This document shows positions 41,226 through 50,452 of a stretch of 64,000 nt of DNA, piece after piece. The notes below the pieces were generated by a model. That model did not search any database. It was not told where the DNA came from and was given only the letters and a program-made list of their open reading frames with translations. A program made the translations under genes and the position numbers. Position 1 is the first letter of the stretch. Each line of letters begins with the position of its first letter. Source of the DNA: Mycobacterium gordonae (GTDB lineage Bacteria; Actinomycetota; Actinomycetes; Mycobacteriales; Mycobacteriaceae); contig NZ_CP070973.1 of assembly GCF_017086405.1 (NCBI RefSeq), positions 5,240,739 to 5,304,738 of the forward strand, given 5' to 3'.

Positions 41226-41807
41226 TCATCGTGGCCCCATCAGCACCAGCACCAGGTACTCCTGCAGCACCGTCAACCACTGATAGACGTCGAAGTGCGC
41301 GGCCAGTGGGTGGTCGGCGGGCAACCGCTCCGGACCCTGCGGGCCGATCTCGAGCATCACGCCCAGGGTCAGCCGAAGATCGTTGACCGCCGATATCCAG
41401 GCGTTGGCGCTGTCCTCGGACAGCTCGAACCTGCCGCCGTTGGCCGGCAGCGTATCCAACAATTGTTGTGCAGCACCACGTTTGGCTGCGATGATCTCCG
41501 GCTCGTGCAGGCTTCGCAGCGCCGAATTGAGGGCTTCAGACGCCTCGAGAGTCAGCGGATCGCCTTCGTCGTTGCGGTAAAAGTCCGGCAACAGGCGCCC
41601 GAGCGTCGAGTCGGCCGGGCGCTCGGAATGCCCGGTCTTGATGCCGGTGATCTCTTCGAGTTCGTCCGAGGGCGACGTGGCCTGACGCTCGTCGAGCAGG
41701 CCGACCATCGCGCTTACCAGATTCTTGAGCAGCGCCGCCTCATGCGGGGCCAACGACGACCGGAAACGGGGGCCATTGCGGGTGTCAACGCGCTTCCATT
41801 TGCGCAC
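41226..41807 (-). CDS. DUF2017 family protein (Rv1332 homologue)
   Basis: A 193-residue soluble helical protein matching DUF2017, which always follows clpS in actinobacteria. Recognisable stretches are LAPHEAALLKNLVSAMVGLL near 20 and DVYQWLTVLQEYLVLVLMG at the C-terminus. Function unknown. The fixed linkage with clpS suggests a role in adaptor-dependent proteolysis or nearby metabolism. GTG start, nine bases after the clpS stop. Confidence 0.87.
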   Translation of the reverse strand: MRKWKRVDTRNGPRFRSSLAPHEAALLKNLVSAMVGLLDERQATSPSDELEEITGIKTGHSERPADSTLGRLLPDFYRNDEGDPLTLEASEALNSALRSLHEPEIIAAKRGAAQQLLDTLPANGGRFELSEDSANAWISAVNDLRLTLGVMLEIGPQGPERLPADHPLAAHFDVYQWLTVLQEYLVLVLMGPR

Positions 41808-41816
41808 TATCAGAAC

Positions 41817-42122
41817 TCAGCGGTCCTGCTGCATCGTCGCCCACAATCCCGCGGCGTGCAGCTTGGACACATCGGCCTCCATGGACTCTCGACTGCCCGA
41901 CGACACCACGGCCTTTCCTTCGTTGTGCACCTGCAGCATCAGCTTGGTGGCGTGCGGCTCGCTGTAACCGAACAGCTTCTGGAAGACGTACGTCACGTAG
42001 GTCATCAAGTTGACCGGGTCGTCCCAGACGATCGTCACCCACGGACTCGTCGTAGCTTCGACCGGAGCAGATTCCCGTTGCCCGGTGCCGCCTGGCTTGG
42101 CCGGCGCGATCGCTACAACCAT
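41817..42122 (-). CDS. clpS: ClpS, N-end-rule adaptor of Clp protease
   Basis: A 101-residue adaptor delivering N-degron substrates to the ClpC1/P complex. The binding core is WVTIVWDDPVNLMTYVTYVF (residues 28-47), with the acidic DDPVN turn, followed by HATKLMLQVHNEGKAVV. A Gly/Gln-containing flexible N-terminus precedes it. TATCCT ends exactly six bases before the ATG and no ribosome site exists, so it is probably leaderless. Divergent from pncB, with 54 bases between the two starts. Confidence 0.92.
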   Translation of the reverse strand: MVVAIAPAKPGGTGQRESAPVEATTSPWVTIVWDDPVNLMTYVTYVFQKLFGYSEPHATKLMLQVHNEGKAVVSSGSRESMEADVSKLHAAGLWATMQQDR

Positions 42123-42128
42123 GGGCCA

Positions 42129-42170
42129 AGGATACCGAGCCAGGTCTGCATTGCAGCCAGCCGATACCTT
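42129..42170. promoter_or_regulatory. Compact divergent promoters for clpS and pncB, both leaderless type
   Basis: Minus-strand TATCCT (complement of 42129-42134) is six bases from the clpS ATG; plus-strand TACCTT (42165-42170) is six bases from the pncB GTG at 42177. The whole divergent region is 54 bases, so the two -35 regions overlap. Confidence 0.6.
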
Positions 42171-42176
42171 TGCGAT

Positions 42177-43475
42177 GTGAACGACTCGGTACTAGCTGGG
42201 CTGCTGACCGACAAATACGAGTTGACGATGCTGGCCGCAGCCCTGCGCGACGGTACCGCGCACCGCCGCACCAGCTGGGAAGTCTTCGCCCGGCGGCTCC
42301 CGGCGGGCCGCCGTTACGGGGTGGTCGCCGGAACCGGCCGGCTGCTGGAAACCTTGCCGCAGTTCAGGTTCGACGACGACGCGTGTGACCTGTTGGGGCA
42401 ATTTCTGGACGCCGGCACGGTGGGGTATCTGCGGGAGTTCCGCTTCCAGGGCGACATCGATGGCTATGCCGAGGGCGAACTGTATTTCCCGCACTCGCCG
42501 GTGTTGTCGGTGCATGGCAGCTTCGCCGAATGCGTGCTGCTCGAAACCCTGGTCCTGTCGATCTTCAACCACGACACCGCGATCGCATCAGCGGCGGCAC
42601 GCATGGTCTGCGCTGCCGGCGACCGCCCGGTGATCGACATGGGTTCGCGGCGCACCCACGAACAGGCCGCGGTGGCAGCCGCGCGAGCCGCTTACATCGC
42701 CGGTTTCGCCGGCACGTCCAATCTCGAGGCGCAGCGGCGATACGGGGTGCCGTCGGTGGGCACCGCCGCGCACGCCTTCACCATGGTGCACACCACCGAT
42801 GAGGGGCCCGACGAGTTGGCGGCGTTCCGGGCGCAGGTCGAGGCGTTGGGGGCGGACACCACGCTGCTGGTGGACACCTACGACGTGACCACTGGAGTGG
42901 CCAACGCGGTGGCCGCGGCAGGCCCGCGGCTGGGAGCGGTCCGAATCGACTCCGGCGATCTTGCGGTGCTGGCCCACCAGGTGCGGGGCCAACTCGATGA
43001 GCTGGGCGCACACGAGACGCATATCGTGCTGTCCAGCGACCTCGACGAATTCTCCATCGCCGGGTTGCTCGCCGCGCCGGTGGACAGTTACGGCGTCGGC
43101 ACCGCGCTCGTCACCGGCTCGGGTGCGCCGACTGCGAGCATGGTTTACAAGCTGGTGGAGGTCGACGGAATCCCGGTGCAGAAGCGCAGTAGCCACAAAG
43201 AGTCGCACGGCGGGCGCAAGGCCGGGCTGCGGCTGTCTCGGCCGACCGGCACCGTAACCGAGGAAGTAGTGCATCCTTTCGGGCGGCCACCAACCATCAG
43301 CGAGCCGCACCGGGTGCTGACGACGCCGTTGGTCCGTGCCGGTGAGATCCTCGCCGACAACGACCTCGCGGCCGCCCGGGAGCTGGTGGCGTCGGGCCTG
43401 CGCAGCCTGCCCTGGGAGGGGTTGGCCTTGTCGCCTGGCGATCCAGCCATTCCGACCCAGACGATTGCGGTCTGA
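42177..43475 (+). CDS. pncB: Nicotinate phosphoribosyltransferase
   Basis: A 432-residue enzyme converting nicotinate to nicotinate mononucleotide in NAD salvage (Rv1330c, PncB1). Motifs: LLTDKYELTML (residues 9-19), HDTAIASAAARMV near 138 with the autophosphorylated histidine region, DMGSRRTH near 160, FAGTSNLEAQRRYGVPSVGT near 178 and VRIDSGDLAVLAHQ near 255. GTG at 42177 is chosen from the TACCTT box six bases upstream. Convergent/divergent layout as in M. tuberculosis. Confidence 0.92.
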   Translation: MNDSVLAGLLTDKYELTMLAAALRDGTAHRRTSWEVFARRLPAGRRYGVVAGTGRLLETLPQFRFDDDACDLLGQFLDAGTVGYLREFRFQGDIDGYAEGELYFPHSPVLSVHGSFAECVLLETLVLSIFNHDTAIASAAARMVCAAGDRPVIDMGSRRTHEQAAVAAARAAYIAGFAGTSNLEAQRRYGVPSVGTAAHAFTMVHTTDEGPDELAAFRAQVEALGADTTLLVDTYDVTTGVANAVAAAGPRLGAVRIDSGDLAVLAHQVRGQLDELGAHETHIVLSSDLDEFSIAGLLAAPVDSYGVGTALVTGSGAPTASMVYKLVEVDGIPVQKRSSHKESHGGRKAGLRLSRPTGTVTEEVVHPFGRPPTISEPHRVLTTPLVRAGEILADNDLAAARELVASGLRSLPWEGLALSPGDPAIPTQTIAV

Positions 43476-43483
43476 CGATTGAT

Positions 43484-45493
43484 GTGGCTGTGACCGATTC
43501 CGTCCCGGCGTTACTGGCGATCGCGGTGGCGGCGCTGGGTGGCAGCGAACGTCCCGGTCAAGTCGACATGGCCACCGCGGTGGCCCGGGCTTTCGACACC
43601 GGTGAGCACCTGGTCGTACAGGCAGGCACCGGTACCGGGAAATCATTGGCCTACCTGGTGCCCTCGATCGTGCAGGCGGTCGACAACGACGCACCAGTCG
43701 TTGTGTCGACCGCCACCATTGCCTTGCAGCGTCAACTCGTCGACCGCGATCTGCCCCGGCTGGCCGATGCGCTCGAAGACGCGTTGCCCCGCCGGCCCCA
43801 GTTCGCGTTGCTGAAGGGCCGTCGAAATTATCTGTGTCTGAACAAGATTCACAACGGCGGCGGGACCGACGATACCGACGACCGGCCGCAGGAGGAGCTG
43901 TTCAACCCGATGGCCGTCACCGCGCTGGGCCGCGATGTGCAGCGTCTCACCGAGTGGTCGGCGGAAACCGACGCCGGCGACCGCGACGATCTCAAGCCCG
44001 GTGTGCCGGACCGATCCTGGTCTCAGGTCAGCGTTTCGGCGCGCGAATGCATCGGCGTGGCTCGCTGCCCATTCGGCTCGGAGTGTTTCTCGGAGCGGGC
44101 GCGCGCGCGTGCCGGTACCGCGGACGTCGTCGTCACCAACCATGCGCTGTTGGCGATCGACGCCGTGTCCGACTCCGCGGTGTTGCCGGAACACTCTCTG
44201 CTGGTGGTCGACGAGGCGCACGAGCTGACCGACCGGGTGACCTCGGTGGCCACCGCGGAGCTGACGTCAGCGACCCTGGGCGTGGCCGCACGCCGCGTCG
44301 CACGGCTGGTCAGCCCGGAACTGGTCGATCGCCTGGAGGCAGCATCGGCCACGCTCTCCTCGGCCCTCCACGACGCCCAGTCGGGACGTATCGACCACCT
44401 CGACGACGAGCTGGCGGCGTACCTGACCGCGCTGCGCGACGCCGCCAACGCTGCCCGGTCGGCGATCGAGAGCACCAGCGACGCGCGGGCGGCGGCGGCA
44501 CGCGCCGAGGCGGCGACCGCGCTGATCGAGATTTCTGACACGGCCACGCGGATCCTCGACTCGTTCGGACCTGCCATCCCTGACCGCACCGACATCGTCT
44601 GGCTGGATCACGAAGAGAACCGGGGTTCGCCACGTGCGGTGCTGCGCGTGGCACCGTTGTCAGTGGCCGGACTCCTGGCCGCCAAGGTGTTCTCGAGGTC
44701 AACGACGGTGCTGACGTCGGCGACCCTGACGATCGGCGGCGCGTTCGACGCGATGGCCGAAGCGTGGGGCCTTAGTGAGGCGGAGACCGCATGGCGGGGT
44801 GTCGATGTCGGATCACCGTTCAACCACGCCAGATCCGGCATCCTCTACGTCGCCGCGCACCTGCCGCCGCCCGGTCGCGACGGCACCGGCACGGCCGAGC
44901 AACTGACCGAAATCGAGGAGTTGATCACCGCGGCGGGGGGTCGCACGCTGGGTCTGTTCTCATCGATGCGCGCTGCGCGGGCAGCCGCTGAGGCAATGCG
45001 GGATCGACTGTCCACCCCGGTGCTGTGTCAGGGCGATGACAGCACCTCAGCACTGGTCGAGCAGTTCGCCGACGATCCCGAGACCTCACTATTCGGGACG
45101 CTGTCGCTGTGGCAGGGCGTCGACGTTCCGGGACCGTCGCTCTCGCTGGTGCTGATCGACCGCATCCCGTTTCCCCGCCCGGACGACCCGCTGTTGAGCG
45201 CCCGTCAGCGCGCGGTGGCCGCTCGCGGCGGCAATGGCTTCATGGCAGTGGCGGCCGGCCACGCGGCGCTGTTGCTGGCGCAGGGCTCGGGTCGGCTGCT
45301 GCGCCGGGTCAGCGATCGCGGCGTGGTGGCGGTGCTGGATTCGCGCATGGTGACGGCACGCTATGGCGACTATCTGCGCGCGTCGTTGCCGCCGTTCTGG
45401 CAGACCACCAACACCGAGAAGGTGCGCGCCGCGCTGCGCCGCCTGCGCGACTCCCCCTCGCGAGCAGACACAAAAGCACCCGTTATTGAGTGA
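43484..45493 (+). CDS. dinG: DinG-family ATP-dependent helicase
   Basis: A 669-residue XPD/DinG-like SF2 helicase. Walker A is QAGTGTGKSLAYLVP (near 46-60), DEAH-box LLVVDEAHELTD near 243. Iron-sulfur cysteines lie between helicase motifs (NYLCLNK; ECIGVARCPFGSECF), and motif VI is QGSGRLLRRVSDRG near 605. It unwinds DNA structures such as R-loops or forks. It begins eight bases after pncB. The last ~10 residues (RADTKAPVIE) and the stop are encoded by the left arm and loop of a hairpin repeat, so that tail is unlikely to be functional. Confidence 0.9.
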   Translation: MAVTDSVPALLAIAVAALGGSERPGQVDMATAVARAFDTGEHLVVQAGTGTGKSLAYLVPSIVQAVDNDAPVVVSTATIALQRQLVDRDLPRLADALEDALPRRPQFALLKGRRNYLCLNKIHNGGGTDDTDDRPQEELFNPMAVTALGRDVQRLTEWSAETDAGDRDDLKPGVPDRSWSQVSVSARECIGVARCPFGSECFSERARARAGTADVVVTNHALLAIDAVSDSAVLPEHSLLVVDEAHELTDRVTSVATAELTSATLGVAARRVARLVSPELVDRLEAASATLSSALHDAQSGRIDHLDDELAAYLTALRDAANAARSAIESTSDARAAAARAEAATALIEISDTATRILDSFGPAIPDRTDIVWLDHEENRGSPRAVLRVAPLSVAGLLAAKVFSRSTTVLTSATLTIGGAFDAMAEAWGLSEAETAWRGVDVGSPFNHARSGILYVAAHLPPPGRDGTGTAEQLTEIEELITAAGGRTLGLFSSMRAARAAAEAMRDRLSTPVLCQGDDSTSALVEQFADDPETSLFGTLSLWQGVDVPGPSLSLVLIDRIPFPRPDDPLLSARQRAVAARGGNGFMAVAAGHAALLLAQGSGRLLRRVSDRGVVAVLDSRMVTARYGDYLRASLPPFWQTTNTEKVRAALRRLRDSPSRADTKAPVIE

Positions 45494-45520
45494 AAATCGG
45501 TGCTTTCGTGTCTGCTCGCG
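45459..45520. repeat. Hairpin repeat, copy 2, between convergent dinG and glgP
   Basis: CGCGAGCAGACACAAAAGCA (45459-45478) plus CC pairs with 45499-45520 at 21 of 22 positions, around an 18-base loop. The left arm lies inside the dinG coding end; glgP ends eight bases after the right arm. Position fits a bidirectional terminator. Confidence 0.85.
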
Positions 45521-45527
45521 CTTGGAC

Positions 45528-48110
45528 TCAGGCCAGCGTGACCAGGCCCAGCTCGTTGCCGCCGGCCAGCATCGGATGCCGCGGCAGCACCCGCACCGTG
45601 TACCCCAGCGCCCCGGCCAGCGGGAGCGGCGTCGTCGCCGAGAAGACCTGGTTGCCGCCCTCGGCACTGCCCGTGTACGTCATCTCGACCGTCAGCGGGT
45701 CAAGCAACTCGTCACCGTTGTCGACGCGACCCAGCACCGCCTGCACCGTCACCTCGTCGGGCGCTAGCCCCGCCAACTGCACGGTCGCGGTCAAGGTGAG
45801 CTTCGACCCGAGCAACGGCGTATCGGGAAGGCCGGTGCTGTCCACATCGCTCACCACGATTCGCGGCCACGCCTCCTCGACCCGCCTGCGGTAAGCGGTC
45901 AGTTCGCGCGCCGGCTCGAACGCCCCGCCTGCGACGGTGCTGCGCACCGACTGCGCCGCCGGGGTGTAGTAGCGCTCCACGTAATCGGTGACCATCCGGG
46001 ACGCCAGCACTTTGGGGCCGAGCGTCTGCAGGGTGTGGCGCACCATCTCGATCCAGCGCGGCGGCACCCCGTGGTCGTCGCGCTCGTAGAACTTCGGCGC
46101 CACGGCCTGCTCCAACAGGTTGTACAGCGCGCTCGCCTCCAGGTCGTCGCGCCGGTCCTCGTCGGCCACCCCGTCGGCCGACGGTATCTCCCAACCGTTT
46201 TCCCCGTCGTACCACTCGTCCCACCAACCGTCGCGGATCGACAGATTCAGCCCGCCGTTGAGCGCGCTTTTCATGCCCGAGGTGCCGCAGGCTTCCAGCG
46301 GCCGCAACGGATTGTTGAGCCATACGTCGCAGCCCCAGTAGAGCAACCGCGCCATCGACATGTCGTAGTTGGGCAGGAAGGCGATCCGGTGCCGCACCTC
46401 CGGCCGGTCGGCGAACCGCACCACCTGCTGGATCAACGCCTTGCCGCCGTCGTCGGCGGGGTGGGACTTGCCGGCGACGATCAGCTGAATCGGCCGCTCA
46501 TCGTCGAGCAGCAGGCGTTCCAGCCGGTGGGGGTCGCGCAGCATCAGGGTCAACCGCTTGTACGTCGGAACCCGCCGGGCGAACCCGACCGTGAGCACAT
46601 TGGGGTCGAATGCCGTTGCGATCCAACCTAGTTCGGCTTCGGAGGCACCCCGCTCCAACCACGACTGGCGCAGCCGGGCCCGGACATCCTGGACCAGCAG
46701 CGCGCGCAGTTGCGACCGGATCCACCACAGGTGCCCAGGGTCGACCTGCTGCAGCCGCAGCCAGACCGCGGGCTCACTGAACGAGTCGGATCCGGCCAAC
46801 TCGCGGCCCAGCTGCAGCCACTGCGGGGCGGCCCAGGTGCGGGCGTGCACGCCGTTGGTGATCGATCCGATCGGCACCTCGTCGGGGTCGAACCCCGGCC
46901 AGAGCTCGTTGAACATCGCCCGGCTCACCTGGCCGTGCAGCAGCGACACCCCGTTGGCGCGCTGCGCCAAGCGCAGCCCCATGTGGGCCATGTTGAACTT
47001 GGCCGGATCGTCCTCGGCGCCCAGCGCGAGGATTCTTTGCGTCGGTACGCCGGGCAGCAGCGTGCTCACGCTGTCGCCTGTGTCGTCGAAGTAGCGCTGC
47101 ACCATCTCCACGGGGAACCGGTCGATGCCGGCGGGCACTGGGGTATGGGTGGTGAAGACCGTGCTGGACCGCACCACCGTCAACGCGGTGTCGTAATCCA
47201 ATCCGGAATCGGTGACCAACTCGCGGATACGTTCGGCGCCCAGAAACCCGGCGTGCCCCTCGTTCATATGGAACACCTCGGGGGCCGGGCGGCCCTCAAC
47301 GGCGGTGAAGGCGCGAATCGCTCGGACACCGCCGATGCCGGCCAGGATCTCCTGTTTGATGCGGTGTTCCTGGTCGCCGCCGTAGAGGCGGTCGGTGACG
47401 CTGCGCAGGTCATGCTCGTTCTCCGGGACGTCGGAATCGAGCAGCAGCAGCGGCACCCGGCCGACCTGGGCCACCCAGATACGAGCCCGCAGCCGCGCGG
47501 AATCCGGCAAAGCCAGCTCCACCAGCACCGGCTCACCGGTGGCGTCGGTGAGCAGCCGCAGCGGCAATCCCTGCGGATCCAGCGCAGGATAGGTCTCCTG
47601 CTGCCAGCCGTCCGCGGTCAAGGATTGCCGGAAGTACCCCGAGCGGTAGTAGAGACCGACCGCGATCAGCGGCAACCCGAGATCCGACGCCGACTTCAGA
47701 TGATCACCGGCCAGAATCCCGAGACCACCGGAGTAATTGGGCAGCACTTCGGCGACGCCGAATTCCATCGAGAAGTACGCGATTCCGGTGGGCATCTGGA
47801 CCCCGGCGGCTTCCTGTTGCTGGTACCACAGCGGGCGGCTGAGGTAGTCGTTTAGATCTGCCGCAAGCTCGTCGAGGCGGCGCAAGAATTCCTCGTCGCC
47901 AGCGAGCTCGTCGAGCCGGGCGGGCTTCACCGCACCGAGCAGCGCAACCGGGTCCTTGCCGCACTTGAACCACAGGTCGGGGTCGATGGTCGCGAACAGG
48001 TCCTGCGTGGGTTTCTCCCACGACCAGCGCAGGTTGGTGGAGAGCTGGTCCAGCGCGGCCAGGCGGTCGGGAAGGTGAGCACGGACGGTAAAGCGGCGAA
48101 GGGCTTTCAC
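45528..48110 (-). CDS. glgP: Alpha-glucan phosphorylase (GT35)
   Basis: An 860-residue glycogen/maltodextrin phosphorylase releasing glucose-1-phosphate. It has the N-terminal TNLRWSWEKPTQDLF typical of the alpha-glucan family; IAYFSMEFGVAEVLPNYSGG near 110; VFHMNEGHAGFLGAERIREL near 285; and the PLP lysine region EACGTSGMKSALNGGLNLSI near 620. The C-terminal ~180 residues form an extra domain. GTG at 48110 (VKALRRFTVRA) is preferred; a TAAGGT box is eight bases upstream. Divergent from glgE-glgB, which build the same polymers. Confidence 0.92.
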   Translation of the reverse strand: MKALRRFTVRAHLPDRLAALDQLSTNLRWSWEKPTQDLFATIDPDLWFKCGKDPVALLGAVKPARLDELAGDEEFLRRLDELAADLNDYLSRPLWYQQQEAAGVQMPTGIAYFSMEFGVAEVLPNYSGGLGILAGDHLKSASDLGLPLIAVGLYYRSGYFRQSLTADGWQQETYPALDPQGLPLRLLTDATGEPVLVELALPDSARLRARIWVAQVGRVPLLLLDSDVPENEHDLRSVTDRLYGGDQEHRIKQEILAGIGGVRAIRAFTAVEGRPAPEVFHMNEGHAGFLGAERIRELVTDSGLDYDTALTVVRSSTVFTTHTPVPAGIDRFPVEMVQRYFDDTGDSVSTLLPGVPTQRILALGAEDDPAKFNMAHMGLRLAQRANGVSLLHGQVSRAMFNELWPGFDPDEVPIGSITNGVHARTWAAPQWLQLGRELAGSDSFSEPAVWLRLQQVDPGHLWWIRSQLRALLVQDVRARLRQSWLERGASEAELGWIATAFDPNVLTVGFARRVPTYKRLTLMLRDPHRLERLLLDDERPIQLIVAGKSHPADDGGKALIQQVVRFADRPEVRHRIAFLPNYDMSMARLLYWGCDVWLNNPLRPLEACGTSGMKSALNGGLNLSIRDGWWDEWYDGENGWEIPSADGVADEDRRDDLEASALYNLLEQAVAPKFYERDDHGVPPRWIEMVRHTLQTLGPKVLASRMVTDYVERYYTPAAQSVRSTVAGGAFEPARELTAYRRRVEEAWPRIVVSDVDSTGLPDTPLLGSKLTLTATVQLAGLAPDEVTVQAVLGRVDNGDELLDPLTVEMTYTGSAEGGNQVFSATTPLPLAGALGYTVRVLPRHPMLAGGNELGLVTLA

Positions 48111-48214
48111 GCATCTCAACCTTAGTGCGGTTTTCGCTGCGTGCAGCGTTCCACGGCAACCGCTTGTGCAGTGCGCTTCAACACCCGTCGGTGTAGCCGG
48201 ACACTAGGGTGGGT

Positions 48215-48367
48215 ATGGGGCGCAAAGAGGCGACAGACATCGCGCTGACGAATGACACCTCAACGACGACCAGAGTTCGGCCGCCTGGGGTGATGGATCC
48301 GGAGTTCCCCGGCGACGATGCGGTGCAACGATGGGCCGCCGCGGAGCCGGGCAATGGAATGGAGTGA
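48215..48367 (+). CDS. Possible 50-residue upstream ORF of glgE
   Basis: An ATG at 48215 opens a 50-codon frame (beginning MGRKEATDIALTND) whose TGA lies three bases before the glgE GTG; the GGAG of its last codons is the glgE ribosome site. TAGGGT stands four bases before the ATG. The peptide has no recognisable family and is Asp/Thr/Pro-rich. It could be a translated leader coupled to glgE, or simply the glgE leader. Low confidence as a real protein. Confidence 0.35.
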   Translation: MGRKEATDIALTNDTSTTTRVRPPGVMDPEFPGDDAVQRWAAAEPGNGME

Positions 48368-48370
48368 TTG

Positions 48371-50446
48371 GTGCCCGGTCGTATCGAGATCGACGACGTT
48401 CAACCCGTGGTCTCGTGTGGTACGTATCCCGCCAAGGCGGTGGTCGGTGAGGTGATCCCGGTCAGCGCCGCGGTGTGGCGCGAAGGCCACGAGGCCGTGG
48501 CTGCGACGTTGGTGGTGCGGTATCTGGGCACCCACTATCCGCGGGTCGCCGACGCCCGCGGACTGAAGGCCGTGCAAGCCGCCGATCCCGATGCGGCGGT
48601 CGCCGAGAAGGTGAAACCGCGCCATCTTCCAATGACGATGGGCTTGGAGCCGTTTGTGTTCCACGGACAATTCGCCCCGGACAAGGTGGGATTGTGGACT
48701 TTCCGGGTAGACGGATGGGGTGACCCGATTGATTCCTGGCGCCACGGGCTGGTTGCCAAACTCGATGCGGGCCAGGGCGAAAAGGAACTGTCCAACGACC
48801 TGCTGGTGGGTGCCGCGCTTTTCGAGCGCGCCGCCACCGGGACGCCGCGCCAGCAGCGCCACCCACTGCTGGACGCGGCCGCGGCCCTGCGTGAGCCCGG
48901 TGATCCCTTGACCAGAACCGCGCTGGCATTGGCCCCCGAGATCGAGGAGTTGCTCGATCAGTTCCCGTTGCGGGAGCTGGTCACCCGTGGCCAGCAGCAC
49001 GGGATCTGGGTGGACCGGCCGCTGGCCCGCTTCGGGTCCTGGTACGAGATGTTCCCGCGTTCCACCGGTGGTTGGAACGCCGACGGTCATCCGGTGCATG
49101 GCACCTTCGCCACCGCCGCGGCGGCGCTGCCCCGGATTGCCGAGATGGGTTTCGACGTCGTGTACCTGCCGCCGATCCACCCGATCGGCAAGGTGCACCG
49201 CAAGGGCCGCAACAACAATCCGACCGCCGCTCCCGGTGACGTGGGGTCGCCGTGGGCGATCGGCAGCGACGAGGGTGGCCACGACGCCGTCCATCCCGAA
49301 CTTGGCACGATCGGCGATTTCGACGATTTCGTTTCCGCGTCAAGAGAACTCGGTATGGAAGTGGCGTTGGACCTGGCGCTGCAGTGCGCCCCGGACCATC
49401 CGTGGGCCCGCGACCACCGCAACTGGTTCACCGAACTGCCGGACGGCACCATCGCCTATGCGGAGAATCCGCCGAAGAAGTACCAGGACATCTATCCACT
49501 GAACTTCGACAGCGATCCCAGCGGGCTTTACAACGAGGTGCTGCGGATCGTAAAGCACTGGATCAACCACGGGGTCAAGGTGTTTCGGGTTGATAATCCG
49601 CACACGAAGCCACCGGACTTCTGGGCTTGGCTGATCGCTCAGGTGAAGGCCGTCGACCCCGATGTGCTGTTCTTGTCCGAGGCGTTCACCCCGCCGGCAC
49701 GCCAGTACGGGCTGGCCAGGCTCGGCTTCACGCAGTCTTACAGCTATTTCACCTGGCGCACCGCCAAGTGGGAGCTCACCGAGTTCGGCAACGACATCGC
49801 CAGACTCGCCGACTTCCGCACCCCCAACCTCTTCGTGAACACCCCGGACATCCTGCACGAAGTGCTGCAGCACCATGGGCCGGGTATGTTCGCCATTCGC
49901 GCGGTGCTCGCGGCGACGATGAGTCCGGCCTGGGGCGTGTATTCCGGCTACGAGCTGTTCGAGCACCGGGCGGTGCGCGAAGGCAGTGAGGAATACCTGG
50001 ACTCGGAGAAGTACGAATTGCGTCCCCGCGACTTCGCGGGCGCGCTGGCCGAAGGTCGGTCACTGGAGCCGTTCATCGGGCGGCTCAACGAGATTCGCCG
50101 GCTGCATCCGGCTCTGCAGCAATTGCGCACCATCCATTTCCACACCATCGACAACGACGCGTTGCTGGCCTACAGCAAGTTCGACGCGGAGACCGGCGAC
50201 TGTGTCCTGGTGGTGGTGACGCTGAACGCGTTCGGTCCCGAGCAAGCGACTCTGCACCTGGACATGGCGGCGTTGGGCATGGAGCCCTATGAACGTTTCT
50301 GGGTGCGTGACGAGATCACCGGCGAGGAATATCAATGGGGGCAATCCAATTACATCCGCATCGATCCGGGACGCGCGGTCGCCCATGTCGTCAACATGCC
50401 GCTCGTACCCGAAGAATCCCGAATTACGCTGCTACGCAGGAGGTGA
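48371..50446 (+). CDS. glgE: Maltosyltransferase GlgE
   Basis: A 691-residue GH13_3 enzyme that transfers maltosyl units from maltose-1-phosphate to alpha-glucan (Rv1327c homologue). The N-terminal domain reads GRIEIDDVQPVVSCGTYPAK. Barrel motifs: PIHPIGKVHRKGRNN near 275; nucleophile Asp408 in FRVDNPHTKP; acid Glu437 in FLSEAFTPP; and VNTPDILHEVLQHHG near 490. GTG at 48371 has GGAG six bases upstream. It is followed by glgB after six bases; the pair makes branched glucan, and glgP is divergent. Confidence 0.95.
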   Translation: MPGRIEIDDVQPVVSCGTYPAKAVVGEVIPVSAAVWREGHEAVAATLVVRYLGTHYPRVADARGLKAVQAADPDAAVAEKVKPRHLPMTMGLEPFVFHGQFAPDKVGLWTFRVDGWGDPIDSWRHGLVAKLDAGQGEKELSNDLLVGAALFERAATGTPRQQRHPLLDAAAALREPGDPLTRTALALAPEIEELLDQFPLRELVTRGQQHGIWVDRPLARFGSWYEMFPRSTGGWNADGHPVHGTFATAAAALPRIAEMGFDVVYLPPIHPIGKVHRKGRNNNPTAAPGDVGSPWAIGSDEGGHDAVHPELGTIGDFDDFVSASRELGMEVALDLALQCAPDHPWARDHRNWFTELPDGTIAYAENPPKKYQDIYPLNFDSDPSGLYNEVLRIVKHWINHGVKVFRVDNPHTKPPDFWAWLIAQVKAVDPDVLFLSEAFTPPARQYGLARLGFTQSYSYFTWRTAKWELTEFGNDIARLADFRTPNLFVNTPDILHEVLQHHGPGMFAIRAVLAATMSPAWGVYSGYELFEHRAVREGSEEYLDSEKYELRPRDFAGALAEGRSLEPFIGRLNEIRRLHPALQQLRTIHFHTIDNDALLAYSKFDAETGDCVLVVVTLNAFGPEQATLHLDMAALGMEPYERFWVRDEITGEEYQWGQSNYIRIDPGRAVAHVVNMPLVPEESRITLLRRR

Positions 50447-50452
50447 GGGTAA

